Below are positions 22,234 through 32,264 of a DNA stretch of 64,000 bases, one piece after another. The notes beneath the pieces are model-generated. The model was not told the origin of the DNA and did not search any database. It saw only the letters and a program-made list of their open reading frames with translations. Location: positions 186,001-250,000 of the forward strand of contig JANFAH010000015.1 in NCBI GenBank assembly GCA_024663395.1, in the 5' to 3' direction. This stretch comes from Pisolithus tinctorius (lineage: Eukaryota; Basidiomycota; Agaricomycetes; Boletales; Pisolithaceae). How positions within the stretch are numbered: position 1 is the stretch's first letter; the number at the start of each line of letters is the position of its first letter. A program made the translations under genes and the position numbers.

Positions 22234-22505
22234 ATGTGGCGCAGAGGACATAAATAGCTTGCCGTGTGGTGATGGCAATGGTGTGGTGCCGAGGGTTTGA
22301 GAACACTGGATGATTCTGTGTAGAAGCGAAGCAAGCGTGGAGCCGAGGAACGCAAGGAGACCACTGAATGCCACGTATAGGCGTCCGGACCGATGACATA
22401 AGCGCCTCATGGCCGCTAAGTATATAATTGTTAATGCGCGGCTCAAACCTTTGCATCGACTTGATTCTTCCCCCCTCATCAATCACCTTCTCTATCGCTC
22501 TAGTC

Positions 22506-23602
22506 ATGTCTGCTAACCGTGCCCCTCGCCTTTCCCAACTTGTTCGCGTGCCTACTCCAGATCCCGCGGAGGCTGAAAAGGCCTCCTTAAGAGAGCAGCT
22601 TGCAGCTGCGTTGGCAGGGCTCGTGGCTGAGGCAAAATGCGCACCTGACGACCGGGAGGACATGCGGGAGGAGAAGACGACGTGGTTGAGGCGCTGGGAA
22701 GAGAAGACGGTAGGTGGTTCGTATGGTGACCTGGCCGCATGACTCTGACAAGCCCGCAACAGGTGGTACTGATGCCTCTGGTCGAGTGAGGGAAGGCTCT
22801 CGGGGTGTCCATGCGGGTTGATGCAGAGGATGCTCCCGTGCTGGCGGAGGCTGACGATTGGTATGAGCAGTGGACTGCGGAGGAGGCCGAAGCACGCGCG
22901 AAGGCAGAGCAAGACATCCAGATGGGAGAGGAGACCGCAGTGGAGGTTGGCAACGAAGGCGCGGGGGTGAAAATGTCTCATGTGGAGGTCCCACAACTGG
23001 CTCGCAAGGTAAGTGAGCCTTAGCAGCTCACAAGGTCGTGGTAACCATGTGGATTTGCAGCGTTCGTGGCAGACCATTGCGGAGAGCGAGGACGAGGCAG
23101 GACGAAGGGTCGTGATCCTGCCTGGGTCGGTTCTGCACAAGGTGCTGTGCACGAGGTGCTCAGTAAAGAATGCAGTGTGTTTCGGTGTAGAGGGTCGAAC
23201 ATGCGACGGCTGCATGCATATGAAGCAGGGGTGCGAGAAGTCGACAAAGGCCGCGGGAAAGCGGGCGCAGGCCGGCGCATCAATTGGTAAGTGACGACCG
23301 TGTTTCAACATGACCGAGACTAACCTGCTGCAGGGCGATCCTCGAAGGCTCCTAAGGCTGGTCTGTCTAAGCAGGCTCACGACGACGATGACAACGACAT
23401 CGTGGAGGTGGTTGAGAGCAGAACCCGTGGGACGGGCAAGGCACTGGTGCGTGGCGGACTGGATGGCAAGGCCACCGCGGCTTTGTCTCGAGCACTGACA
23501 ATGGTGAGGGCCGAGGCCGCAGCTTCGCACGCAGCCACCATGCATCTGCAGGTCCGCATCGATCAGCTCATGGAGGCCCTCGAAGAGCTTGGCATAGAGT
23601 AG
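22506..23602 (+). CDS. Antisense Cys-cluster gene in the 3' region of gypsy B
   Basis: Exons 22506-22709, 22763-23008, 23061-23286 and 23334-23602 splice to 315 codons on the strand opposite to gag-pol. The N-terminal half is Ala/Glu-rich and helical (ASLREQLAAALAGLVAEAKC; ADDWYEQWTAEEAEARAKAE). The middle has two zinc-binding-like motifs, CTRCSVKNAVC and CDGCMHMKQGC (both CxxCx6C). After an Asp-rich stretch comes a C-terminal coiled coil ending MEALEELGIE. One TGA at about 22787 replaces a likely Arg (VE-stop-GKALGV). The layout is the same as in the antisense gene of chromovirus C (38461-39420), so the gene seems to be a maintained part of these retroelements. I know of similar Cys-cluster proteins in mushroom genomes but not their function. 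Nucleic-acid binding is inferred from the motifs. Confidence 0.75.
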
Positions 23603-24326
23603 AAGACCGCATAGATTGTAGACACCCTTTTGCGTCCTGTTCCGTTCCTGCTGGGGCCCATGCCTTATGCGTGGGAATATATCAAGCCTTGTCCCATCTC
23701 CGGTAGTTGTGATGCCAGGCATTGTGAAGGACCTCTGTCCGCTCGGTGAGGAACTGGCCCTGGATTGGCCGCGGTAGTGTAGAGTGCGTGGGGTACCGCC
23801 CGACTTGTCTTCTTTGTGCGACTTTTGACTTCTCTCAACGGTAAGTCCTCGTGAAGCGATCTTGATGGTAGGATGTGACGGATTCTTGAAGAGGAAGCGA
23901 AGGGACTGTTTATTGGGTAGCTGGGACGGTCTTTGTGTATCAAATGTAAGGAGACGGAAGGAGATTTGAAAGAAAAGTAGATCAAGGGGCGCACGCTGAC
24001 TGCGCGATCGAAGAGGAAATGCGCGGGGTGGTTGCGAGGATCCGCGGTATAGGGCGGCCAAGGACGGCATCAGTGAGACTAGTAAGAGAGATAGGAGAGA
24101 CATTGTTTTGGCTAAATACTTATTCGGTGTTTTGTTATTTTGCTGGACAGTTTTGGACTTTTTATAAGCGGTTTGTATGTTTTTCGAGCAAGGACTAGCT
24201 ATCAGTAGAATCACCGGACGAAACCCGGGGAGGAATAGAGGTCTCCGGATGAAACCCAGGGTAAAACAGATAAAAGGAAACAAACTATGTCTGATATCAG
24301 GTGGATCAAGTGGTATGCTGGTCACC
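23603..24326. other. Non-coding 3' region of gypsy B
   Basis: Lies between the stop of the antisense gene and the upstream hairpin repeat. There is no recognised gene on either strand; a long minus-strand frame passes through but has no domain. Confidence 0.45.
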
Positions 24327-24365
24327 CCTGTGGGGGACTTTGAACGCTGACTGTCCCCAGTCAGC
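24327..24365. repeat. Hairpin-containing direct repeat next to the pol stop
   Basis: Contains GGGGGACTTTGAACGCTGAC followed by TGTCCCCAGTCAGC. GCTGACTG-TCCC-CAGTCAGC is a perfect 8-bp stem with a 4-nt loop. It is paralogous to 22195-22233. A related motif (TTGACTGTCCCCAGTCAGC) sits at 43074-43092 beside an LTR of element D. Confidence 0.75.
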
Positions 24366-24505
24366 ATGGGAGAAGGAACGAGTGTAGTAGAAGAAGCTGC
24401 GGGGAGGTGGGTGAGGCCACGGAAAGAGGTATGGGTATCATGGGAGAAGAGGGTATGGGGGAACAGTGTGATGGACAAACTGTGGATACTGGAAAGGATG
24501 GATAG

Positions 24506-27500
24506 TCAGCTGTCCGTGGAAAAAGCCTCCACATCATCATCAGTGGGGTCATCCTCAGCTTCCTCAAGAAGGCGGTCTAGTTCCTCATCATCCAACCCAG
24601 TAATGCGAGTCACGGTTGTGTGGGTCTGAGACCGTGGGTGGTAGGGAAGTAAGCGGAATGCAGTGAAGCAGAGTTTGGAGATGGAGCCATCCAACTCGGC
24701 CAGCAGGTACGAGCCCCCAGTGGTCTGACGAAGGACAACCATGGGACCAGTGTACCGCGGCTTTGTCTTCCGGTTCAGCTCTTTCTCTACACGGGAGTTG
24801 CGAACGAGCACAAGGGTGCCGGGAGCGAAGTTATGGTCTTTAATGCGATGCTGAAAGGCAGTTTCGAACTGCTGGATAGACTGGAAGCGTGTGCGGAGGA
24901 CGTTGCTGTGGACCTGATCTAAATCATCCTGACGCTTCTGTAACTGGCACGTGCGCCAAGCAATCAGTTCTGTGGTAGTCAGCGGCGTCGCATCATCGTG
25001 GGATAGGGGCAAAAGGAAAGTAGCCTCGGCAAGGTCAAATGGGAACAGCGGTTTGACACCATGTACCATGAAATAAGGGGATAGACCCGTGGATTTCAAA
25101 ATGGTGACCCGCTCGGCCCAGAAGACGGAGTGCGCAACGGTGTGCCAGCGGTGATCATCGTTTTCGCAGCTCTTCATGATAGCCTCGCGAACATCATAGT
25201 GGCGATGCTCTACAATGCTGTTAGCCTGAGAGTTGTAAGGAGAGATACGGATGTGACGGATATGATATTGCGCGGCTAGGGCATCTAAGGCTTGGACGAA
25301 TGCGGGACCGTTGTTGGTGACAATCTCGGTGAGCGGACCCCAGCGGCATAGAATGTCCTCGAAGATGAAGGATGCGAGTGCGGTACTATTTTCCGCGCGC
25401 AACATATGCCATTCGGGATATGAGGTGAGTGCGCAACGAGCCTGTACTATGTAGTGGTAGCTGCCGGCTTTGGGCATCAGCATCGTGTCAATGTGAGCTT
25501 TATGAAACAGGCCCCCTATCATGGGTACAGTGGGGGGGATATGAAGCTTCTGCGTCTGGCGGATCTGGCATTCGTGACAAGTGCGGACATACCACTTCAC
25601 ATCCTCAACAAGCAGAGGCCACCAAAAGCGGAGGAGAAGGCATGTGCAGACCATGAAGACACCTTTGTGCCCGAGGTCGTCATGCACTTCTTTGATGAGA
25701 TGGTACTGCTTGGATTCATTGACGACTAGCTGGTGCTGTCCGTGCGGTTCCCTACGCCATAAGTTACCATCTAGGAGGAAGAAGCGGCTGGCCAAAGTAA
25801 AGAAGGATGAGTACTGCGCATCAGTAAGGTCAGGAGGTCGCTCGCGGGTCGCAAGGAATGCACGGATCATTTCTATCTTTGCTTCGCATGCCCGAGCTTT
25901 TGCAGACCGCAGAATGGCAGGGTCGTCTGGGGTATCAGAAGGGTTATTAGCATCAGCAGTCGCAGAGAATGCGAGATAGAAGGATGCAGGCAGCGGGAGG
26001 CTCGCCCGATGGTAAGCAGGTGGCGGTAGGGAATGCTGATCCTGACTGGAAAGTGACATAGGAGGCGGGCGGTCATTGACAACCTGCATAGAGAAAGAAT
26101 AAAAATGGTCTAGCCAATCCTCATGGTTGTCATCCTCGGGCAGGTCGAGCTCTGACCGCAGATGGCGGGACAAGCCATCAGGGCCGGCATGCCTATCCGT
26201 GGGGACGTGGACAAGTTTGAACGAGAAAAGGAGGATGCCAGTGATCCAGCGATTGATCGTCGCGTTAGGCTGCAGATCTGGGTTATTTATCATACCCTTA
26301 ATATACTTCGCATCTACCTCCACAGTGAAGTTAGTGAGGCCGAAGATGTATACGTGTACCGCGTGGAAGAGACCGTACAACTCAAGCTTAGCCTGAGAGT
26401 AGCGGCTTTCCACTTTGTTGAGGGTGATGGATCCGAAGTGACTCGGGTACCGTCTGCCATCTTCGCCGAGCTGGTAGAGGATGTAGCCAACTGTGATGAC
26501 CGATGTGTCAACTGCTAAAATTACTTTGCAACTGCACTCATAGTCAATCCTTCGGAGTGCGGGGGACTTTACAATTTCGTCCTTGAGTCGTTGCATGACA
26601 GCGCGCTGCGGTTCATCCCATGTGAATGGTACATCTTTCTGCGTGAGCGCGACTAGTGGCCGCACAATCTTGGCGAAGTCTTTGATGAAGATGCGTAGCA
26701 CTCCGCAGACACCGAGGAAACCGCAGACCTGTGTCAGGTTGCGGCACTCGGGCCAGTCGCGGATCTTCTGCACTTTGCTTTCTTCAGGAATGCGACCTTC
26801 AAAGGTGCACTTGTCGCCAACGATCACAGCGGACAGAGTGGCTAGCACGAACTTCTTTGCTGAGACGGTGGCTCCGACATTCTGCAAACACTGAAGGATA
26901 CGGTTAACGACTATACAGTGATTCCAGATAAATTTCTGAATCCCAGGATTCTCCGGGATAGTCTCATAGGACCCGTCTGCATGCTGATAGCGGGTGGTCT
27001 CGGATTTTATGGGGACGTCGTCTATGAAGGGCAGAGTATGATGCAGGACCTCATCCTGGAGAACAAATGCAGTATCTCCCTGGTATACTTGTACCACATT
27101 CGCATGACCTTGCAGCAGAGTAGTAAGCCGATGTGGTCCGAGGGGGGTACCAAAGGTGGTGAGGTTGCAGGAATCCACGTGCAGCGCACGCTGGTCATAC
27201 CCGGAGTAGAGGTCCATCATCGCATACACCGCGTATCCAGCAAAGGATTCTGCAAGGTGTTCTATGAAGGGCGGGATGGACACATCGCAGATGGTCACTG
27301 CATTCAGGGGCTGTAAGTCATGCACAAGACGAAGAGACTTTCCATCTTTCTTGACTACGCAGAACCAGCGGGAGCGGTAAGCCGCTGTAGAAGGTTCATA
27401 CATGCCGGACTTGATGCGATCTTTAATCATGTCTATGACTTGGGCATGTATCGCGTTCGGGATAGGGATATTGCGTTGGACCCAAGGCGTGTGCGGAATC

Positions 27501-28108
27501 GTAGGAATCTTTACTGGCAGAAAATACCGTTCGTCTAGGTGTCTGCGCTCTGTAATGTCCCAAGCGAATGCGAGCTCATGGACCGAAATGAGCCAAGTTA
27601 CGAGTTTAAGTTCTTCTGGCCAAAGCCAATCTGCAGGATCAAGGTCAAGTTCCACAGCCCGTTCGGCAGTGAAGCGGATGCCCGGAGCGAAGTCTGGTGG
27701 ATGGGTTGGAAGTGGTTGGAGACCAGCGAGTGGGTCGTCAGGCAGGCTGCACACGATGCGGTATTCTTCCGCCATCGGGGCAGGGACTGTCCAAACCTTC
27801 TTGGCAACTGGCTTGTAAACGAGGGTGCGAACCGCGGGATCTAGTTGATAAATGCTGCCGAATGCGGCTATAGCAGAGGGGTTTAGTATTGTCTGAGTGG
27901 AAGAGAGGAAAGCGAAAACGGGCGAGGGTATTCTGGTGGGTATGTTCTGCGGCACGGGTGCCATGGGCGAAGAGAAGTTCGTTGAAGTAAAGGCTAATGA
28001 CGAGACTGTAGGACTGAGGAACAGATAACAGTGGCTAAATAGGAAACAGGACATCTTAGTAGGCTCTCCCCGACTGTTTGGTGGATCATTGATATTCAAA
28101 AACCCCAT
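24506..28108 (-). CDS. Gypsy B pol: reverse transcriptase, RNase H, integrase
   Basis: One uninterrupted frame of 1200 residues. RT: MMDLYSGYDQ (motif A), then LPFIDDVP, where FIDD takes the place of the YxDD box. RNase H: ILAVDTSVITVGYILYQ and SQAKLELYGLFHAV. Integrase: zinc finger HDDLGHKG...CHECQ, core FHKAHIDTM, then IVTNNGPAF, then SIVEHRHYD. The second catalytic Asp (TDNG in the family) is Asn, a G-to-A change in a CpG context, so strand transfer should be impaired. The C-terminus has a GPY/F-like module (PRYTGPMVVLRQ) and no chromodomain. The start overlaps the protease frame by 13 nt, which suggests frameshift expression. Confidence 0.9.
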   Translation of the reverse strand: MGFLNINDPPNSRGEPTKMSCFLFSHCYLFLSPTVSSLAFTSTNFSSPMAPVPQNIPTRIPSPVFAFLSSTQTILNPSAIAAFGSIYQLDPAVRTLVYKPVAKKVWTVPAPMAEEYRIVCSLPDDPLAGLQPLPTHPPDFAPGIRFTAERAVELDLDPADWLWPEELKLVTWLISVHELAFAWDITERRHLDERYFLPVKIPTIPHTPWVQRNIPIPNAIHAQVIDMIKDRIKSGMYEPSTAAYRSRWFCVVKKDGKSLRLVHDLQPLNAVTICDVSIPPFIEHLAESFAGYAVYAMMDLYSGYDQRALHVDSCNLTTFGTPLGPHRLTTLLQGHANVVQVYQGDTAFVLQDEVLHHTLPFIDDVPIKSETTRYQHADGSYETIPENPGIQKFIWNHCIVVNRILQCLQNVGATVSAKKFVLATLSAVIVGDKCTFEGRIPEESKVQKIRDWPECRNLTQVCGFLGVCGVLRIFIKDFAKIVRPLVALTQKDVPFTWDEPQRAVMQRLKDEIVKSPALRRIDYECSCKVILAVDTSVITVGYILYQLGEDGRRYPSHFGSITLNKVESRYSQAKLELYGLFHAVHVYIFGLTNFTVEVDAKYIKGMINNPDLQPNATINRWITGILLFSFKLVHVPTDRHAGPDGLSRHLRSELDLPEDDNHEDWLDHFYSFSMQVVNDRPPPMSLSSQDQHSLPPPAYHRASLPLPASFYLAFSATADANNPSDTPDDPAILRSAKARACEAKIEMIRAFLATRERPPDLTDAQYSSFFTLASRFFLLDGNLWRREPHGQHQLVVNESKQYHLIKEVHDDLGHKGVFMVCTCLLLRFWWPLLVEDVKWYVRTCHECQIRQTQKLHIPPTVPMIGGLFHKAHIDTMLMPKAGSYHYIVQARCALTSYPEWHMLRAENSTALASFIFEDILCRWGPLTEIVTNNGPAFVQALDALAAQYHIRHIRISPYNSQANSIVEHRHYDVREAIMKSCENDDHRWHTVAHSVFWAERVTILKSTGLSPYFMVHGVKPLFPFDLAEATFLLPLSHDDATPLTTTELIAWRTCQLQKRQDDLDQVHSNVLRTRFQSIQQFETAFQHRIKDHNFAPGTLVLVRNSRVEKELNRKTKPRYTGPMVVLRQTTGGSYLLAELDGSISKLCFTAFRLLPYHPRSQTHTTVTRITGLDDEELDRLLEEAEDDPTDDDVEAFSTDS

Positions 28109-29334
28109 TTGACTATACTTTGGTGGCTATGGCAGTGCTTGCCGCACTTGCAGCGCGGACAGCCCTTGTGCCATGGGCGCATAGGCAAAGTGTACTCGCG
28201 GCCATCATTCGGGTCTTGGAGAGTGATCCGCTGTCCGCCATCGGGATAATCGTTTGTTACCACACTCATAAGGCAAAAGAACAGATGTCTGAGGAGCATG
28301 TTGAAGTTGGCATGTTCAATTACTTGAACCTGTAGCATGACTGGCCCAGCGCCAAAGTCAAGTTTCAGGTTCTCTAGTATGCCTACAGTAGTGTCTTTAG
28401 ACATGTTAGCAGACGTCATAGTCATGAGATGATCGCAGCGCAATGGAAGCCTGATCTTTTCCCAAACGCGCCTGGGCATGGCAACGATTTCTGAACCGGA
28501 ATCTAGTACGCAGTTGATGGTGACATCGGTCCCAGGGACCTTGGCTTCGATGCAGCGGAGCGGCAGAGTGTGGTGAGCTACGATGGAGCCGTCGTCACCG
28601 CGGATAATGCAGTCTCCGTATTCGTGCGCAGTTCTTTGAGGATCGCGGCTGGTCAGTTCATTCACTTGTACTCCTTCTTTGTCGTCGCTACGAACTACCT
28701 CAATCTCATTTGTGGTGACGTGTTTTGCCATGGTGATGTCTCTGAACTGTTTGCGAAACTCTGGGGCTACTGCAAATAATTCTTTGACTGGCATGGCAAC
28801 GCTGGTTTCAAGTATGCGCTCCACGATATGCTTGGGCGCGGCTTCATCTTCGAGAGGGAACGAGTAACGGTACTGGTTTTGATTGCGAGCTGCTGGGTAC
28901 GGTGTCTGTGTCAGAACAATTGCCATGGGAACGGGATCCTTGCGCACGGGCATTGGAGCCGGATTAGTCGGAGGAACATATGGTTTCGTAGCAGTGGACA
29001 TTGGAGCAGGTGCAGAGGGATCGGATGCCTGGCGAGCGGCATGCAAACTTTGAACACCAGGGGAAATGATTTCCTCTTCAACAGTGGCTGTGCATGGGTC
29101 GACTTGTGGAGGGTTGGCAGGATGTGCCACGGGTCGAGCTGTGATTTCAACTCTGTCGAAGCGGGCTTTCTTTCCGCGGGGAATGACTGCTCCCTTGTTA
29201 CCTTTATCCGCTTGGTAGGTAGCCCAAGCTTGAGCGACATATGCTTGGAAGTCAGGGTTGGCTAAGTCTGCGACAGGTTCATCGGCATCTTGGACGGTGT
29301 TTAAGAAGGCAGAAGGCTGGATTTCCAACTGCAC
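28096..29334 (-). CDS. Gypsy B aspartic protease region
   Basis: A frame of about 412 residues linking gag to pol. The catalytic motif is in CVLDSGSEIVAMPRRVW (DSGS). A typical second strand follows with ILENLKLDFGAGPVML and FNMLLRHLFF. A Lys/Arg and Pro-rich stretch before it probably is a linker. The C-terminus has a Cys/His-rich run (CPRCKCGKHCHSH). The frame is offset from gag (which ends near 29301) and from pol, with short overlaps at both ends. No ATG is needed if it is made by frameshifting. Confidence 0.8.
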   Translation of the reverse strand: MQLEIQPSAFLNTVQDADEPVADLANPDFQAYVAQAWATYQADKGNKGAVIPRGKKARFDRVEITARPVAHPANPPQVDPCTATVEEEIISPGVQSLHAARQASDPSAPAPMSTATKPYVPPTNPAPMPVRKDPVPMAIVLTQTPYPAARNQNQYRYSFPLEDEAAPKHIVERILETSVAMPVKELFAVAPEFRKQFRDITMAKHVTTNEIEVVRSDDKEGVQVNELTSRDPQRTAHEYGDCIIRGDDGSIVAHHTLPLRCIEAKVPGTDVTINCVLDSGSEIVAMPRRVWEKIRLPLRCDHLMTMTSANMSKDTTVGILENLKLDFGAGPVMLQVQVIEHANFNMLLRHLFFCLMSVVTNDYPDGGQRITLQDPNDGREYTLPMRPWHKGCPRCKCGKHCHSHQSIVKWGF

Positions 29335-30650
29335 GTCAATTTCGGGATGAGCAACGCAGAAGAGGTTGGCGGTGCCTTGCGTGGAGCAGCAGGAGTCGCA
29401 GCGCGCATGCTGGCCTGGTCTCTGTCAGCCATGACACGGTCAACAGCCTCTCTCAGCGAGTTACATTCAGGGAAATGTGGGATTCGGCTCCCGTCTGCCA
29501 GATAGAGACAGTTGTCTGTACCTCTCGTGATCTTACCGGCGCGGATATAAACTTCAACGAGTGCGCACATCCTCGTCCAGTGGTTGGGGTCTGCACAGAA
29601 ACTGCAGCCGGGTCTGCGTTGCTGTGGCGGAGGCTGCGTCTGGAAGTTGTATTCCTGTTTAACGACAGTACCAGCAGGTGGCACTTGCAGCATGTAAGCC
29701 GACGAGGGAGGTGCAGCTGGCGAGGCCGCGGTACCCATCTTCGGTACTGCACTACGAAGAGCGGATCCTGTCAGCAGGAACTTGGCGGCTTTGACGACTT
29801 CTGCGAGTGGGTATGGATCGTCAGGGTGGAGGTCGGTGCGGACTATAGAGAGTCGATGACAAATATGATCTGCGATGGCCCTCGGGAAGCCATTCAGGAA
29901 CATGGAATCCCGTTCCATCTCTGCAAGCTTTTTAGTTTTAATGAGCAGGGCAGAAATCTTAGCAAATTTTCACTGGTATTCTCCGAGGTCATCCTGGTTC
30001 CGCATAGGCTTGGACTGATATTCTTCGACAAGGTACTGCAAGTCTGCATGGCAGTAGCGGTCGTCACCCTCGCAGCCAGGGTACAAACCCTTAACAGCTA
30101 CTATGAAGGCATCCCAGTCGTCAGCCGCAGGAGCGGCTTCCGGGAGCGTTTGCCAGACCTCAGCTTCTTCGAGGTCAGCATAGCGGATTGCGGCTCTGAT
30201 CTTGCCACGGTCATCAAGAGCAGCGAGAGTACCGAGGAAGTCAATGTCTTCGAGGTAACACGGAAGCTGCATGGGAGAATCTCCGCTAAATTTAGGTGAG
30301 TTTTGTGTTCCGCAGAGCGGCATCTGAAACTGAGGATTAGCCATTGGTGGGTTAACCTGTGGTGGCGGTGCCGGATTGGTAATGGGTGGAATGGGTATTG
30401 GTTGCGGGTGCAAAGCAGTTGGTATAGTGTGCGAGTGAGTGGGCGGAAGTGTTGGCAGGTTACTAATTGGCTGATGGGTGGTCTGCGACCGAGTGAGTGG
30501 TCGCGGCAGTGTGGCGGATGGAGCTGGGAGTCTGGGTATAGATTCGGAGGCATCAAAGAGATGGGAAAAAGAGGGCATCGGTGATGATGAATCAGATGAT
30601 GTGATGGGTGTTGAAGGTGATGGCAGGGTGTTGGGCCTTCGGGGAGTCAA
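29301..30650 (-). pseudogene. Gypsy B gag, one nonsense change
   Basis: A Pro/Ser/Thr-rich N-terminus is followed by a Gag core (PKFSGDSPMQLPCYLEDIDF...IRYADLEEAEVWQTLP...LYPGCEGDDRYCHADLQYLV). After a TGA at 29967-29969 (EYQ-stop-KFAKIS; expected Arg) the same frame continues with FLNGFPRAIADHICHRL. It ends in a knuckle-like CSFCADPNHWTRMC followed by VEVYIRAGKI. This last arrangement recurs in the gag of element D (CFFYGLSGHIWAGC), so B and D are related. The initiator could be at 30650 or further upstream, toward 30900. Confidence 0.8.
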
Positions 30651-30925
30651 GTGGATAAAGCCACCGGGAAAATCAGGGGCAGTGAGATCTAGGTGATCCG
30701 ACGTGATGGATATCTGATCTGCCGAGATATCAGGAGGAGTGATCGCGGGTAGTACCCATGGAATGTCAGCGGGTAATTGCGCGTGATCTGGTGTTACGGG
30801 TGAAACAGGGTGGAAAATGTCAGAGTCTTCTGACAGGTTGAGATTGTGAAAGTGCAGGCGTAAATTTTCTAGTTCGGTGCATTCGGCGGTGCGCCTGAGC
30901 GACCTTCTGGAAGCGACAGCAGAAT

Positions 30926-30943
30926 CCCTTGCGGTGGGCTCCA
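30926..30943 (-). promoter_or_regulatory. Gypsy B primer-binding site
   Basis: Two bases inside the 5' LTR the minus strand reads TGGAGCCCACCGCAAGGG, beginning TGG as expected for pairing with a tRNA CCA end. Element D shares TGGAGCCCACCG at the same place (49260-49277). I cannot name the tRNA. Confidence 0.6.
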
Positions 30944-30945
30944 GT

Positions 30946-31591
30946 TGTAGGAAAAGTCCAAGTAGCTGTATAGTACGGGCTAGATGGCTTAGATAACAAC
31001 AATAAAAAATGAAGGGAACGAATTGCTCATCCCAAGGGATTCTGGACTGTCGAGACTAGAAGGTGAGACCCGGCGCTTTGTAGCGGTAGCGGTTCGTGAC
31101 GTGCACGGCGTGGTCTGCGGAATAGTACCGGTGATGCAAGCGGTATATGTAGTTCGTGCGCGGCGGAATGCGAGACATGCAGTGAAGACAAAGTGTAAAG
31201 GAAACTCGTGGTGACCTTCCGAGTGCCAAAAGGTATCATTCTGTACCTAAGTACAGGGCTTTATAGTCCGGACAAACCTGGAACCTAAGTAAGACAGGGT
31301 ACAGTAAGGGAAAGCTGCGCGACAGCACGTACACAGAAGACAGGCCAAAACAGAGGCCAAGGGTATACTACAAGCACTAAAGGAACAGAGACCATGATAA
31401 GAGAAAGAGTCTGAGGAAAAGCAACAACCGGAGCACAGCAGCTGCGGGTATAGCACTGCACGAGAGGGAGCGAGGGCGTGGGAAGGTAGCACGTGAACAA
31501 TGGTGAACGCAAGAGGGGAGCGGACATAACAGTAGTCACGGAACAGTTAATGATAGGGGCGTATGCATCCAGGGAATGCGGATTCCTCACA
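30946..31591 (-). repeat. Gypsy B 5' LTR (646 bp)
   Basis: Pairs with 21540-22194: same ends TGTAGGAAAAG and TTCCTCACA, with scattered transitions and one ~9-base indel (near 31138). It abuts truncated chromovirus C at 31592. Confidence 0.95.
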
Positions 31592-32264
31592 CTGCATTCT
31601 GGACTCGGTATGGATCTTACGAGTGGTTAGTGATGCCCTTCAGCCTCACCAATGCCCTGGCCACCTTCCAACGTTTCATCAACACCATCTTCGCAGATAT
31701 GTTAGATGTCTGTGTGGTCATCTACCTGGATGACATCTTGATCTATTCCAGAGATAAGGAGTCTCATAAGCAGCATGTCTGAGAAGTCCTCCGCTGGCTT
31801 CGGCTTCACGGCCTTTATGCAAAGCCGGAGAAATGCGAGTTCCACTCAGACTCGGTCGAATACCTCAGATTCCACCTTTCCCCTGCCGGCCTCACGATGT
31901 CCAAGGAAAAGGTCCAGACCATCTGTGACTGGCCTGAGCCTCGCAAGGTCAAGGACATTCAATCCTTCCTCGGCTTCGCCAATTTCTACTGCCACTTTAT
32001 CTTTAATTACTCGGACATCGTCGTACCGCTGACTCAGCTTACCTGCAAGGGGGCTCCTTGGAACTTCTCTGAGGAGTGCCGCCGGTCATTCAACAACCTC
32101 AAGGCCGCCTTCACCACTGCGCCGGTCTTAACTCACTTCATCCCTGGGGTTCCCATCACCGTCGAGACCGATGCATCAGACTATGCCATTGCTGGCATCC
32201 TATCTATCACCTGTGGCAATGGCCAGATACATCTGGTTGCCTTCTACTCCCGAACCCTAACCGC

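Noticed and set aside
22190..24478. 762-residue open frame on the minus strand
   Set aside because: It runs through the antisense gene, the hairpin repeats and up to the LTR, is Ser/Pro-rich, and shows no domain. The plus-strand spliced gene explains the coding signal better.
29241..30299. 352-residue plus-strand frame
   Set aside because: Antisense shadow of gypsy B gag, without a domain or splice signals.
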